A DNA stretch of 64,000 nucleotides from Pedobacter sp014947265. Lineage in GTDB: Bacteria; Bacteroidota; Bacteroidia; Sphingobacteriales; Sphingobacteriaceae. The notes beneath the pieces are model-generated. The model ran no database searches and was not told where the DNA came from. It saw nothing but the letters and a program-made list of their open reading frames with translations. The stretch's first letter is position 1. Each line of letters starts with the position of its first letter. The position numbers and the translations under genes were made by a program. Shown piece by piece: positions 1 to 9,330 of this stretch. The stretch spans positions 1 through 64,000 of the forward strand of contig NZ_JADCNK010000026.1 of the NCBI RefSeq assembly GCF_014947265.1. The letters run 5' to 3'.

Positions 1-540
1 ACCTTTTTTTGGAGTCTGTCATTGATAGCGTAATCGAATTTACTTTATTAATGCGTTGAAATGGTCTTCGACTACGCTCAGACTGACATACGAATAAATT
101 TTATTTAATTTTAAACAGGCTTAAAATTGATTCCAAAACATAGGCCTTGCAGAGAGCATAACTCAAGAGATGTTAACCAAATGTCTCCGCGAACTGGTTT
201 TGGATTTCCAGCCAAATCAAGTCTGTCAAAAAGCGCGAAGCAGTTGTATTAAATAAAAATTTCGTCGGTAATCATAGCTGAAAATGCGATATAAGTTCAT
301 TAGTTGAACATTTGTATTGTAATATTACTCAATTGTCGAAGCTTAGACAGTTGTGTGTTTCTACTTTTGAGGCAATAAATGACAAGAAAAAAATGCGACC
401 GTCAGTATTTGCTTTCTTGCTCGCTAAATAACCAAATAGTTCGTCTGCCAAGTATGTCTTTTATAAGTAGCCCCAAATTATAGTGCTGAATTTGTACGGC
501 GTATCCGCAACCTGGTAGTTGATTTAAAACCAATTAAATA
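1..540. other. Gene-free region upstream of susC
   Basis: No convincing coding frame was found on either strand. Around 64-87 there is a fragment of the 'tcgactacgctcaga' type that resembles dispersed intergenic repeats seen elsewhere in this window. The rest is AT-rich and presumably holds the promoter and a long untranslated leader of the SusC operon. No sigma/anti-sigma gene is visible in the part of the upstream region that is inside the window. Confidence 0.5.
362..369 (+). promoter_or_regulatory. Possible -7 promoter element for the susC operon
   Basis: TACTTTTG fits the Bacteroidota -7 consensus TAnnTTTG. I could not find a matching -33 TTTG at the usual distance, so the call rests on the -7 element alone. 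It would give a leader of about 165 bases before the susC start. Confidence 0.25.
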
Positions 541-3500
541 ATGAGAATGACTAAAATTTTTACTAAAATCCCCATTAGTATCCTTATCCTGCTATCTTCT
601 TTGTCTGTAGCAGCGCAGGACATTACGGTTTCAGGCCGTGTAACAGACAAAGCGGGGGGAGCATTACCGGGAGTTTCCGTATCGCAGTTAAGCACTTCAA
701 AAGGTGCCACCACCAATCAGGATGGGGTGTATAAAATATCGGTTCCGCCCGGGGCTATCTTAAAATTTTCTTCTTTAGGCTTTGTTGCACAATTGATAAC
801 CGTAAATAATAAAAAGGTAATTGATGTAAAGTTAATAGCAGACGTAAAGAACCTGGACGAAGTAGTGGTACAGGTTGGATATTCTACGATGCGCAAAAGC
901 GATTTAACCGGCGCTGTATCCTCTATCGGGTCGGACGTGTTTGCTAACTCGGTTGTGACTACGTTAGATCAGGCCTTACAAGGGCGGATAGCGGGGCTGC
1001 AAAGCACGATGAATTCAGGTGTACCCGGTGGCGGAAGTTCTGTTCAGATTCGTGGGGTCAATTCCATTAACAGCACCAATGAGCCTATCTATGTGATTGA
1101 TGGGGTGATCATCAGCGGGCAAACAGGAAACAACGATGTTAACCCTTTGGCCAGCATCAACTCGAACGATATCGCAAGTGTTGAAGTTTTAAAAGATGCT
1201 TCGGCCACTGCTATATATGGATCTCAGGGTGCTAATGGGGTGGTGTTGATTACCATGAAAAAAGGAAAGAACGCCAAGCCTGTCTTAAGTTTTAATGCAC
1301 GTTACGGGCTTGAAAAACTGCCGAAGCTCATCAATATGATGAACCTCAGCGAATACGCGCAACACCATAATGATTTTTCGGATGTGCTTGGTTATGGCCG
1401 GAGAGCAGACTTTAGTTTTCCGCAGTATCTTGGCGAAGGCACTAACTGGCAGAAAGAATTGTTTAAGACTGCACCTATGCAATCCTACGATTTGTCTGTC
1501 CGCGGTGGTAATAAGGAATCTACCTATAGCGTTTCAGGAGGTTATTTGAACCAGGATGCCATTGTGCTCGGTGCTAATTATAAAAGGTTTGTTTTCCGGG
1601 TAAATATGGATAACGAAATTCAGCCCTGGGCCAAAATAGGCGCTACGGTGAATGTTACTCAGGATAAGCAAAGCACAGCAATCTCCACATTCGGAGCAGT
1701 AGGTAATGCGCTGTTTCAAAGTCCGGCAGTACCTATTCGTAATGCCGATGGTTCATTTGCCGGTCCAACTTCAGACCTTGATGCCAATACCCTTGGTTTT
1801 TCAAATCCGGTTGCGTTAGCCATGTTAAATACCCGGACCAGGGAACGTTTTGATACCCGTGGTAATTTATATCTGCAATTGCTTCCGGCAAAGGGAATCA
1901 GTTTCAGGTCCGAGGTGAATGTTGATGCCAATACAGATAATTACCTGCAGTTTTTGCCGGCCTACCAGTTCGGCGCATCAATCAAGGCCAATACAGAAAA
2001 CAAGCACGATAAAACGTATAATTTTTACCTGGGATGGAAGAATATCCTGAACATAGATAAATCGTTTGGTACAAATCATCGTACAAGTTTAATGCTTGGG
2101 CAGGAGATGATCAGCAGGAGAGGCGATTACCTGACCGGGAGCCGTCAGTATGGCTCTAACGTACTAACTGGATTAGATGCGGGCGATGCTAATTACGCCA
2201 CAAACAATGGAAGCGGGTATAATTCCAGGCTGATGTCATTTTTTGGTCGTGCTACTTATAATTACAAAGAAAGGTATTTGTTTACCGGAACGATGCGTTG
2301 GGATGGCTCGTCAAATTTTGCTCCAGGTCATCAGTGGGGAGCTTTTCCATCGGCAGCGATAGCATGGCGTCTTTCTGAAGAGCCTTTTTTCAAGTCGCTT
2401 AAGGGAAGCATCAGCAATGCCAAATTAAGGCTTAGCTACGGTATAGTGGGTAACTCCAATGTAGCCGCTTTTGCCTATGATAGCAACCTGTCCAACATCC
2501 GTACAAATAGTCAGGGTACCGGTTTACAAACCGCAAATATTTCAAATCCCAACCTGACCTGGGAAACTACAAAATCATGGAATGCAGGTATGGACCTGAC
2601 GATATTAAATAACCGGGTTGAGTTGGTATTTGATTCATACATTAAAAAGACCGACGACTTGCTTCTTCGGTTAAGCCTGCCTGCCTTTACCGGTACATCT
2701 GACATTCCTGGCTCAGCACAAGCACCCTGGTACAACATTGGTGCCCTTCAAAATAAGGGGTTTGAATTTACTGTAAATACAAGGAATATTACCAGGGATA
2801 ACTTCTCCTGGAAAACTACGGCCATTTTTACCTATAACCGGAACATGGTTACCCGGATGAATACTGCTACAGCGAGCATTCCAATGTACGATACATCGAA
2901 CGGAAAAAATATCATTACTTCCACAAGTGCCGGAAGCGCGGTGAGCCAGTTTTATGGTTATCAAATGATTGGGCGTATTAACTCCGCCGCTGACTTTCTG
3001 AAAGATAATGGCAATGGTACAAGTACAGTAATTACCCCAACTTTTAAATATAAAACCGGTACCATAATCAATAACAACGATCCAACGCTGATTACCTCAA
3101 CTTACATCGGGGATTTGCTGTTTGCCGATGTTAACCATGATGGTATTGTTAATGAGAGAGATATTACCAATATAGGTAGCCCTTTTCCTAGTTTTACTTT
3201 TGGCCTTACCAACAGCTTTTCTTACAAGAATTTTGATTTCAGCTTTTTCTTTAACGGATCTATTGGTGGCAAGGTATTCAATATCCTTAGAAGCCGGACT
3301 GATGATCCGAGAAGTCTTTCCAATGTAAGTGAAATTGTAACCAATTATGCCAGGTTAGGTTACAAGGATGGCAATTCGGCAAATACCAATATCTGGAATG
3401 TGTATGTGTTGCCGGGAGCAAACCCAGGTTTAGGCAGAATGTCTGTTCAAAATACGAATAATAGCATTTTTAGCGATAGTTATGTAGAGGATGCCTCTTA

Positions 3501-3741
3501 TTTACGACTTCAAAACGTTTCACTGGGCTACAAGTTCCCTACTAAGCTTTTGGAAAAAATGTTTATTAAAAGCGTACGTGTTTATACTAACCTGCAAAAT
3601 GTCATCACATTCAGTAAGTACAGTGGGTATGACCCGGAAGTGGGTTCACTTAACGGCCAAAATATGCTCACTTATGGTGTAGATGGTGGTAGAATTCCTT
3701 CATCCCGTTTTTACACATTTGGTTTGGATATGAACTTTTAA
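541..3741 (+). CDS. SusC/RagA-family TonB-dependent outer-membrane transporter
   Basis: A 1066-residue TonB-linked outer-membrane receptor that with its SusD partner imports glycans or other large nutrients across the outer membrane. Residues 1-25 form a signal peptide ending in VAAQ. A carboxypeptidase-D-like domain follows (about 28-105, VSGRVTDKAGGALPGVSV), then a TonB-box/plug domain (about 108-240; VGYSTMRKSDLTGAV, QIRGVNS, VLKDASATAIYG) and a long beta-barrel ending in an aromatic FGLDMNF strand. Length and order are normal for the family. The stop lies 11 bases before susD, so they are cotranscribed. No hydrolase lies nearby, so the substrate cannot be inferred. Confidence 0.95.
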   Translation: MRMTKIFTKIPISILILLSSLSVAAQDITVSGRVTDKAGGALPGVSVSQLSTSKGATTNQDGVYKISVPPGAILKFSSLGFVAQLITVNNKKVIDVKLIADVKNLDEVVVQVGYSTMRKSDLTGAVSSIGSDVFANSVVTTLDQALQGRIAGLQSTMNSGVPGGGSSVQIRGVNSINSTNEPIYVIDGVIISGQTGNNDVNPLASINSNDIASVEVLKDASATAIYGSQGANGVVLITMKKGKNAKPVLSFNARYGLEKLPKLINMMNLSEYAQHHNDFSDVLGYGRRADFSFPQYLGEGTNWQKELFKTAPMQSYDLSVRGGNKESTYSVSGGYLNQDAIVLGANYKRFVFRVNMDNEIQPWAKIGATVNVTQDKQSTAISTFGAVGNALFQSPAVPIRNADGSFAGPTSDLDANTLGFSNPVALAMLNTRTRERFDTRGNLYLQLLPAKGISFRSEVNVDANTDNYLQFLPAYQFGASIKANTENKHDKTYNFYLGWKNILNIDKSFGTNHRTSLMLGQEMISRRGDYLTGSRQYGSNVLTGLDAGDANYATNNGSGYNSRLMSFFGRATYNYKERYLFTGTMRWDGSSNFAPGHQWGAFPSAAIAWRLSEEPFFKSLKGSISNAKLRLSYGIVGNSNVAAFAYDSNLSNIRTNSQGTGLQTANISNPNLTWETTKSWNAGMDLTILNNRVELVFDSYIKKTDDLLLRLSLPAFTGTSDIPGSAQAPWYNIGALQNKGFEFTVNTRNITRDNFSWKTTAIFTYNRNMVTRMNTATASIPMYDTSNGKNIITSTSAGSAVSQFYGYQMIGRINSAADFLKDNGNGTSTVITPTFKYKTGTIINNNDPTLITSTYIGDLLFADVNHDGIVNERDITNIGSPFPSFTFGLTNSFSYKNFDFSFFFNGSIGGKVFNILRSRTDDPRSLSNVSEIVTNYARLGYKDGNSANTNIWNVYVLPGANPGLGRMSVQNTNNSIFSDSYVEDASYLRLQNVSLGYKFPTKLLEKMFIKSVRVYTNLQNVITFSKYSGYDPEVGSLNGQNMLTYGVDGGRIPSSRFYTFGLDMNF

Positions 3742-3752
3742 CCCTTATTATC

Positions 3753-5522
3753 ATGAAAAATAAAAATATACTTATTACACTTCTATGTACACTGGGGCTA
3801 ACCTTTTTTTCCGGATGTAAAAAATACCTTGAAGTGCATTCTGATACACAAAAGCAGGTAAGCAACTCTTTTACAACAATAGAAGACCTTCGGGCAACTA
3901 CGGCTTTCCTATATGCAACGCCATGGAATAAATTTAATGATTATGCGCGAACCATTACAGAGGGGCGGGCAAATAATGTTTATGTTGATGGGGTTACGGG
4001 CACAATATCTGCCTTAGCCTTATTTGCCGAAAATTCTAACTTTAACGAATTATTTCAAACCTGGGGATCGTTATATGTAGCGGTAACTCAGGCAGACTAC
4101 ATTATAAATGATTATGTACCGCTGAGTATAACCAACGGTGTAGACGCAACACGGGCCAAGGGTTGTGAGGGCGAAGCCCGTTTTATCAGGGGCTATTCTT
4201 ATTGGTATCTGGCGATGTTATGGCATGATGTGCCGATTATCGACGATCCAAGACAATATGTACTGAATACGTTGGTGCCGCCTAATTCATTTGAAGATGT
4301 GCTGCAATATGCTATCAACGATCTGACGATTGCCGCTCAAACCCTGCCCGCTACAGATAGCAAAGGACGGGTAACCAAATACAGTGCCGAGGCTATGCTT
4401 GCCAGAGTACTGCTTACCGGTGCGGATTACGCTATGGGAGGTCGGTTTTCAAGCGAATATTTAAAGCGAAATGGCGTAAGCAGCAATGCGGAAATGGCAC
4501 AGAAATATTTTGATTTGGCGAAGCAGTCTTGTCTGGACGTAATTAATCTGTCATCTTACAGAATGCTTGATAATTATGAAGATATCTGGAAAGTACAAAC
4601 TAACAACAATGCAGAAGTGCTTTTTGGTTATCAATTTTTACCAGGCGCTGCAGATTACGGCTTGGGAAATGTATTAAATAATCTTTCTTTTAACGGTGAT
4701 GTAACCGGTAACCTTACGGGCGGAAGCAATGTGTTTATTTCTTATGACCTGCTCCGGTTGCTGGTTCAGGACGGCGCGCAGTCGCGATTGCGCGGTAACG
4801 TTTTTATACCAGGGCAAAACTATGCCTACCTGGGTACACAGCTGGCAGCAGGCAGTTTTACAGTGCCGTCTAATTCCAAAACCAAATGTAACATCAAAAA
4901 ATTTGTTGTGGGAAGCAACAAAGATACCGATGGTGCAGCAGTAGCAGGAAACAGCGGTTTGGTATCACCCGCTTTACGGATGTCGGAAGTATACCTGATG
5001 TATGCGGAAGCCATTATGGGAACGGCAACACAAACGTCAGATGCAACAGCGCTGGAAAATTTCAATAAGGTTAGAAAACGTGCTTTTTACCTCAATCCAA
5101 CAGGCTATCAGCCTTATACGTTAGTTACACGAAATGATTTATTATTAGAACGCCGTAAAGAGCTGTTTTATGAAATGACCTACTGGCCTGATCTGGTGAG
5201 GCGCTCGTTTTACGATATGGACTGGACACTTAACTTTTTAAACAACAAATTGAAAGACAGTGACCCAACAACCAATTTTACAAACTACGCTTCTTATTCC
5301 TATACATATGATCCGCCTAGATTCCCTAATACAGCAGGCTGGGACAACTCTCCGCGGGTTCAGGCCGGCTATATTTCACAGCAGGTGGTGCATAACCTCC
5401 CGGCGGGCTCTTATGTACATGCTATTGGATCCAAGTCGAATATCTGGGCCTTACCTTATCCGGCCGCTGAAATTAACAGCGATCCCAATTTGAACGGTGC
5501 ACCTGTTCCTTACAAATTTTAA
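3753..5522 (+). CDS. SusD/RagB-family nutrient-binding lipoprotein
   Basis: A 589-residue surface lipoprotein that binds substrate and sits as a lid on the SusC barrel. The signal peptide ends in a lipobox FSGC with Cys at about residue 22, followed by KKYLEVHSD, a typical SusD start. TPR-like helices run through the N-terminal half (AKGCEGEARFIRGYSYWYLAMLWHDVP), and the family's C-terminal MSEVYLMYAEA and ERRKELFYE stretches are present. It lies 11 bases after susC and 11 bases before the glycan-binding protein gene. The family call is firm; the ligand is unknown. Confidence 0.95.
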   Translation: MKNKNILITLLCTLGLTFFSGCKKYLEVHSDTQKQVSNSFTTIEDLRATTAFLYATPWNKFNDYARTITEGRANNVYVDGVTGTISALALFAENSNFNELFQTWGSLYVAVTQADYIINDYVPLSITNGVDATRAKGCEGEARFIRGYSYWYLAMLWHDVPIIDDPRQYVLNTLVPPNSFEDVLQYAINDLTIAAQTLPATDSKGRVTKYSAEAMLARVLLTGADYAMGGRFSSEYLKRNGVSSNAEMAQKYFDLAKQSCLDVINLSSYRMLDNYEDIWKVQTNNNAEVLFGYQFLPGAADYGLGNVLNNLSFNGDVTGNLTGGSNVFISYDLLRLLVQDGAQSRLRGNVFIPGQNYAYLGTQLAAGSFTVPSNSKTKCNIKKFVVGSNKDTDGAAVAGNSGLVSPALRMSEVYLMYAEAIMGTATQTSDATALENFNKVRKRAFYLNPTGYQPYTLVTRNDLLLERRKELFYEMTYWPDLVRRSFYDMDWTLNFLNNKLKDSDPTTNFTNYASYSYTYDPPRFPNTAGWDNSPRVQAGYISQQVVHNLPAGSYVHAIGSKSNIWALPYPAAEINSDPNLNGAPVPYKF

Positions 5523-5533
5523 ACTTTATAATT

Positions 5534-6856
5534 ATGAAAAGAGCTATCGATATAAAATGTTTTATTTGGGGGATGGGCATTATATTGCTTTCCTGTATTG
5601 CGCTGTCATCCTGTAAAAAACAAAACACAGCTGATATAAAGATTGACGGAGTATGGACTAATCAGTACCCGAATCCTACTGTGCAGATCAACATTTCTAA
5701 CCTGGGCGCATGGGTGCGTTTGCAAGGGCATGGTTTTTCGGGGTTGCGCGCAATCTATTGCAATGGTGTTGCTACATCTTTCTCGGCGGCAAATGTTACC
5801 GATAACAACATTATATTCTCAATACCAGCTGTCCTTCCAACCGGGGGAGATATTGCCGATACCACTGTACGGAACACAATCCGTATCGTTACAAAAAACG
5901 GTGAAGCAGTTTATAATCATTTTGTATTCCGCGATGTAAATCGTATTCCTGCTATCAATGGCGTTTCGGCTACTATGCCGTTTCCCGGGGATATGGTGGT
6001 GGTAAGCGGAAAAAATCTAAAAAACACCACCAAGGTGGAGATGCCGGGCAGTCTGGCAGTTTCAATAGCCGCGAAAACCGATACCACCATCGCCTTTACT
6101 GTGCCTGCCGGTATTGATATGAATAAAAGCGGCGCGATTAGCCTGACAATTGATGGAACTGTATACTCTACTCCTCCGTACATGTATTATAGGGAAGGAA
6201 TATTTATGGAAACAACAACCGATGCGCAAGTACCTCAAACAGGAGGAACTGGTTATACCACACTATCAGGTGCTAATGTTGCGGCGGCTACCAAACTGGC
6301 CAATAATCCGCAAAATGTTATTGCTATTCCGGCAGCGGCTAAAGATATAGCGGTTGGTACAGGCAACGATGACAAAAACAATACAGGTTTTTTACGTTTT
6401 CAGATGGTTAAGGCTTTGCAAAAGGTGATTGATAATTCGGCAAATCAAATATCAGCCACAACGCAGATGAACAACCTGGGGATCCAGTTTGAGTTGTACA
6501 TGAATCAACCCTGGACTTCGGGTGTAATCTCCTACCGGATGAATATTTCCAACGGCGGTGCTAACTCCTTTACTACCAATAATTTTGGCTGGTGGGCTGG
6601 TTTATCAACCGCTTCTTATAATTTTAACAACCAATGGCAAACCGTTACCATACCTTTAAGCTATTTCAAGGCTACCTCGGGGGGGCTCCCTTTAGGTACT
6701 TTGCAAAGCTATATTACGGATAATGCAAGTGTGAATTCGGGTGTGGCATTTGTAAATTATTATCAAAATTTCCCTTCGAAAGCATTGTCGAAATTTCAAC
6801 TCTTTGTGGCCAACTTGCGGATTGTACCAATGGTTACAAATATTAATAATAATTGA
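5534..6856 (+). CDS. Surface glycan-binding lipoprotein with IPT/TIG domains (SGBP-type)
   Basis: A 440-residue lipoprotein, third gene of the SusC/D operon. The signal ends ALSSC with Cys at about residue 27, followed by KK. Two IPT/TIG Ig-like repeats are visible (about 45-130 and 135-220; the second starts IPAINGVSATMPFPGDMVVVSGKNL). A C-terminal beta-rich region (about 225-435; NFGWWAGL, WQTVTIPL, FQLFVANLRIVP) looks like the carbohydrate-binding domain of SGBP-B-type proteins. It is expected at the cell surface, capturing glycan for the SusCD complex. Its ligand is not deducible because no glycoside hydrolase or lyase is linked. Confidence 0.85.
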   Translation: MKRAIDIKCFIWGMGIILLSCIALSSCKKQNTADIKIDGVWTNQYPNPTVQINISNLGAWVRLQGHGFSGLRAIYCNGVATSFSAANVTDNNIIFSIPAVLPTGGDIADTTVRNTIRIVTKNGEAVYNHFVFRDVNRIPAINGVSATMPFPGDMVVVSGKNLKNTTKVEMPGSLAVSIAAKTDTTIAFTVPAGIDMNKSGAISLTIDGTVYSTPPYMYYREGIFMETTTDAQVPQTGGTGYTTLSGANVAAATKLANNPQNVIAIPAAAKDIAVGTGNDDKNNTGFLRFQMVKALQKVIDNSANQISATTQMNNLGIQFELYMNQPWTSGVISYRMNISNGGANSFTTNNFGWWAGLSTASYNFNNQWQTVTIPLSYFKATSGGLPLGTLQSYITDNASVNSGVAFVNYYQNFPSKALSKFQLFVANLRIVPMVTNINNN

Positions 6857-6888
6857 TGATTTCCGGCTGATCAGGCTGTATCATTAAC

Positions 6889-6923
6889 ATAATCGGGGTT
6901 GCTGTTCCGGCAATCCCGATTAT
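6889..6923 (+). terminator. Hairpin downstream of the SusCD operon
   Basis: A 14-bp stem (6889-6902 with 6910-6923, one G-T wobble) and a 7-base loop start 32 bases after the last gene of the SusCD operon. There is no T-tract after it, so it is a terminator-like or 3'-end-stabilising hairpin rather than a classical terminator. Confidence 0.5.
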
Positions 6924-7079
6924 GGTTTGACATCCAATTGCGCTCATGATTAGATTTGACTTAAAGCTGGTGTTTACTTTACAGATTTCATTCCCTTAGC
7001 TTGATTTATTGTAAATATATACTTATAATTCTTTTACTATTTTAACTCCTCATCGAGCAGATTCATGGTCGATTTTTTA

Positions 7080-7115
7080 AAGGGTTGCTCGTTAAAAAGC
7101 AGCCCTTTTTTTTTT
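7080..7115 (+). terminator. Rho-independent terminator
   Basis: AAGGGTTGCT (7080-7089) pairs with AGCAGCCCTT (7098-7107) with one wobble, and a run of T continues to 7115. It terminates rightward transcription, most likely from the SusCD operon. Confidence 0.8.
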
Positions 7116-7406
7116 GATTATCAGTAGGTTATCTTGGAAGGCGCTGTCGGGGTATTTTGTTCTAAATGAACTTTAAATTCGACACTTAAATATAACAAAT
7201 TATGCTTTCTTTTTGATATGAAGATACTTGTAATTATGTACCTTATAGGATCTTAATCAGCCTTATTCCGAACTCACGTTAAATAGATTCATTTTTAGTT
7301 AAATACATATAAAAATTAACACTATGATAATCTGTTATTAGCATAGTTTGCATGCATATTTAATAATTTAGGAGCTGTAAATAGTAAACATCCCTATTCC
7401 ATTTGC

Positions 7407-7805
7407 ATGTATAACAATATCCTGGATACAATTACCGAACTTCTTTCGGGGGTATTGTATTTTACTGAATCAGAAAATCCATTTAAAGTAGTCAATTGGG
7501 GAAAGATTTCGCCTGATGGCATATTGAATAAAATTGCAGTTCAATATCAAGCTGATCTCTCTAGTTTAAAACAACTGGATGCTGATGCATTTTTTCATCA
7601 CATTGTTTCCAAAGTAGACCCATCAGATGCGCCAATGGTAGAAAATGCCAGGAAAATTAAGGCCATCCAGCTGTTTTTAAATCAAAACCTATCTCATTTG
7701 CAGGTCATTCGCATAGAAGGTGCAAGCAGGATTCCTGTCCTGATTATTGGCTATCTATCCGATGGCAGCTGCCTGGCTATAGAAACCTTCGCTATAGAAA
7801 CTTAG
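7407..7805 (+). CDS. nuiA: NuiA-like nuclease A inhibitor
   Basis: A 132-residue protein without signal peptide. It resembles the Anabaena nuclease inhibitor NuiA (about 135 residues): the N-terminal helix is followed by a YFTESENPFKVVNWG segment corresponding to MSESEYPFEVFLW, a VYRLGEVELDVYVIG-like strand is represented by VIRIEGASRIPVLIIG, and the C-terminus ends AIETFAIET versus GISTKVVET. NuiA binds the active site of the DNA/RNA non-specific nuclease NucA inside the cell. The gene lies 37 bases before just such a nuclease gene, which supports the call independently. The family match is from memory, not from a search. Confidence 0.75.
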   Translation: MYNNILDTITELLSGVLYFTESENPFKVVNWGKISPDGILNKIAVQYQADLSSLKQLDADAFFHHIVSKVDPSDAPMVENARKIKAIQLFLNQNLSHLQVIRIEGASRIPVLIIGYLSDGSCLAIETFAIET

Positions 7806-7842
7806 AAATAAAATCTAATTACATAACAAACCAAATTTAAGC

Positions 7843-9216
7843 ATGAAAGCATTAAAAAAATTAAGCTTACTGGCCATATTGTGCCTGGGCCTTGCTGCCT
7901 GTAAAAAAGAAAATCAAACCGAACCAGGAGCAAGTGTCTTTGAGCAAAAACTAAACACCAAAGCAGCTGTAGCAAGCGAGCAAGCTGTAGTTTCAGGTTT
8001 TCCGGAGTCTTTCGAATCAGGTACGAAAAGCAGTTACAGTACTGCATCCGTAACATTAAGCAGCGGAAGCTGGACCATGAACGATGCTTTAATTGGAAAT
8101 CAGGCTGCTGATGCAAAAAACGGGAGTCAGTCGGTAAGGATCCGCAATACCGGGATACTGGGCATGAACTTCGACGTAAGCGGCGCTGATGTTGTTACCA
8201 TTGCACACGCCAAATATGGTACTGACGGCAATAGTACCTGGCAATTGTGGTATTCAACTAATGGAGGGTCGAGCTGGCAGCAAACCGGAAGCACCATCAC
8301 CAGTAGTGCAGCCAGTTTATCAACTGTCACTTTTAATACGGCAATTTCCGGAAATGTGCGTTTTCAGGTTCGCAAAATCAGTGGCGGTACTAACCGCATC
8401 AATATCGATGATTTCAGCATTTCAACCGGTGGCGGAACTACAACACCTCCAACTACCACTCCGGGAGATAACAATAACCTTTTAATGGGTAACCCAAGTA
8501 ATGCAGTTGCAAACATTTCTTATCCTGAAAATTATTTGATGGAGCGTAGCTATTATACAAGTTCATATAGCAAAAGCAGGGCTACACCTAACTGGGTAAG
8601 CTGGCATATCTCGTCTTCAGATCTGGGTTCAACCTCTCGTCAGGACGATTTCCGGGCTGATAATACTTTGCCTTCCGGCTGGTATCAGGTATCTAACAGC
8701 AGTTACTCTGGCTCTGGTTTCGATCGTGGCCACAATTGTCCTTCTGCTGATAGAACAGCATCAGTAGCCGCCAACTCTTCTACTTTTTTAATGAGCAACA
8801 TGATGCCACAGGCTCCAAATAATAACCAGGGGCCATGGGCTGACCTCGAAAATTATGCCCGTTCACTGGTTACATCAGGAAATGAAGTTTACATCATCTG
8901 CGGTTCTTATGGTTCTGGCGGCACGGGTAGTAACGGAGGGATTACCTATACCATTGATAACGGTCGGGTTAATGTTCCATCCAATACCTGGAAAGTAATT
9001 GTGGTATTGGCAAACGGTAATGACGATTTAAACCGGATTACTTCATCTACCCGTGTTATTTCAGTAAATATGCCTAATACAAACGGCTTAAATACCAACT
9101 GGAAAACATACCGTACAAGTGTTGACGCCATAGAATCAGCAACTGGTTATGATCTTCTATCTAACATTCCTACTGCAATACAAAACGCATTGGAATCGCG
9201 AACAGATAATTTATAA
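7843..9216 (+). CDS. Secreted DNA/RNA non-specific endonuclease (NucA type), lipoprotein
   Basis: A 457-residue exported sugar-nonspecific nuclease. A lipoprotein signal ends LAAC (Cys20), then KK. Residues about 50-195 form a beta-sandwich accessory domain (FESGTKSS... INIDDFSI), then a Thr/Pro linker (TTTPPTTTPGD) at 199-209. The beta-beta-alpha-metal nuclease domain covers about 215-440 and contains DRGH at 294-297 (catalytic His297), followed by SNMMPQAPNNNQGPW with the Mg-binding Asn and Glu336. It would degrade extracellular nucleic acid. The adjacent NuiA-like gene probably protects the cytoplasm. A hairpin terminator follows at 9243. Confidence 0.92.
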   Translation: MKALKKLSLLAILCLGLAACKKENQTEPGASVFEQKLNTKAAVASEQAVVSGFPESFESGTKSSYSTASVTLSSGSWTMNDALIGNQAADAKNGSQSVRIRNTGILGMNFDVSGADVVTIAHAKYGTDGNSTWQLWYSTNGGSSWQQTGSTITSSAASLSTVTFNTAISGNVRFQVRKISGGTNRINIDDFSISTGGGTTTPPTTTPGDNNNLLMGNPSNAVANISYPENYLMERSYYTSSYSKSRATPNWVSWHISSSDLGSTSRQDDFRADNTLPSGWYQVSNSSYSGSGFDRGHNCPSADRTASVAANSSTFLMSNMMPQAPNNNQGPWADLENYARSLVTSGNEVYIICGSYGSGGTGSNGGITYTIDNGRVNVPSNTWKVIVVLANGNDDLNRITSSTRVISVNMPNTNGLNTNWKTYRTSVDAIESATGYDLLSNIPTAIQNALESRTDNL

Positions 9217-9242
9217 AATACTTCTTTCATTTAAAGGTAATG

Positions 9243-9279
9243 AACGGTAACTCAGTGAATGGGTTGCCGTTTTTGTTTT
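9243..9279 (+). terminator. Intrinsic terminator of the nuclease operon
   Basis: AACGGTAACTC (9243-9253) pairs with GGGTTGCCGTT (9261-9271) through 11 positions including two wobbles, with a 7-base loop, and is followed by TTTTGTTTT. It lies 26 bases after the nuclease stop and separates it from the convergent peptidase gene. Confidence 0.7.
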
Positions 9280-9330
9280 GAATCCGAATGTTTTATTATT
9301 CTTGCAAAATCAATATTATCTTCCTGAGTT

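Larger units (their letters stand above)
6857..7406. other. Gene-free region between SusCD operon and nuclease pair
   Basis: It holds the hairpin at 6889-6923 and the intrinsic terminator at 7080-7115. The remaining 290 bases are AT-rich and probably contain the promoter of the inhibitor-nuclease pair, though I find no clear TAnnTTTG element. No coding frame is credible here. Confidence 0.5.
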
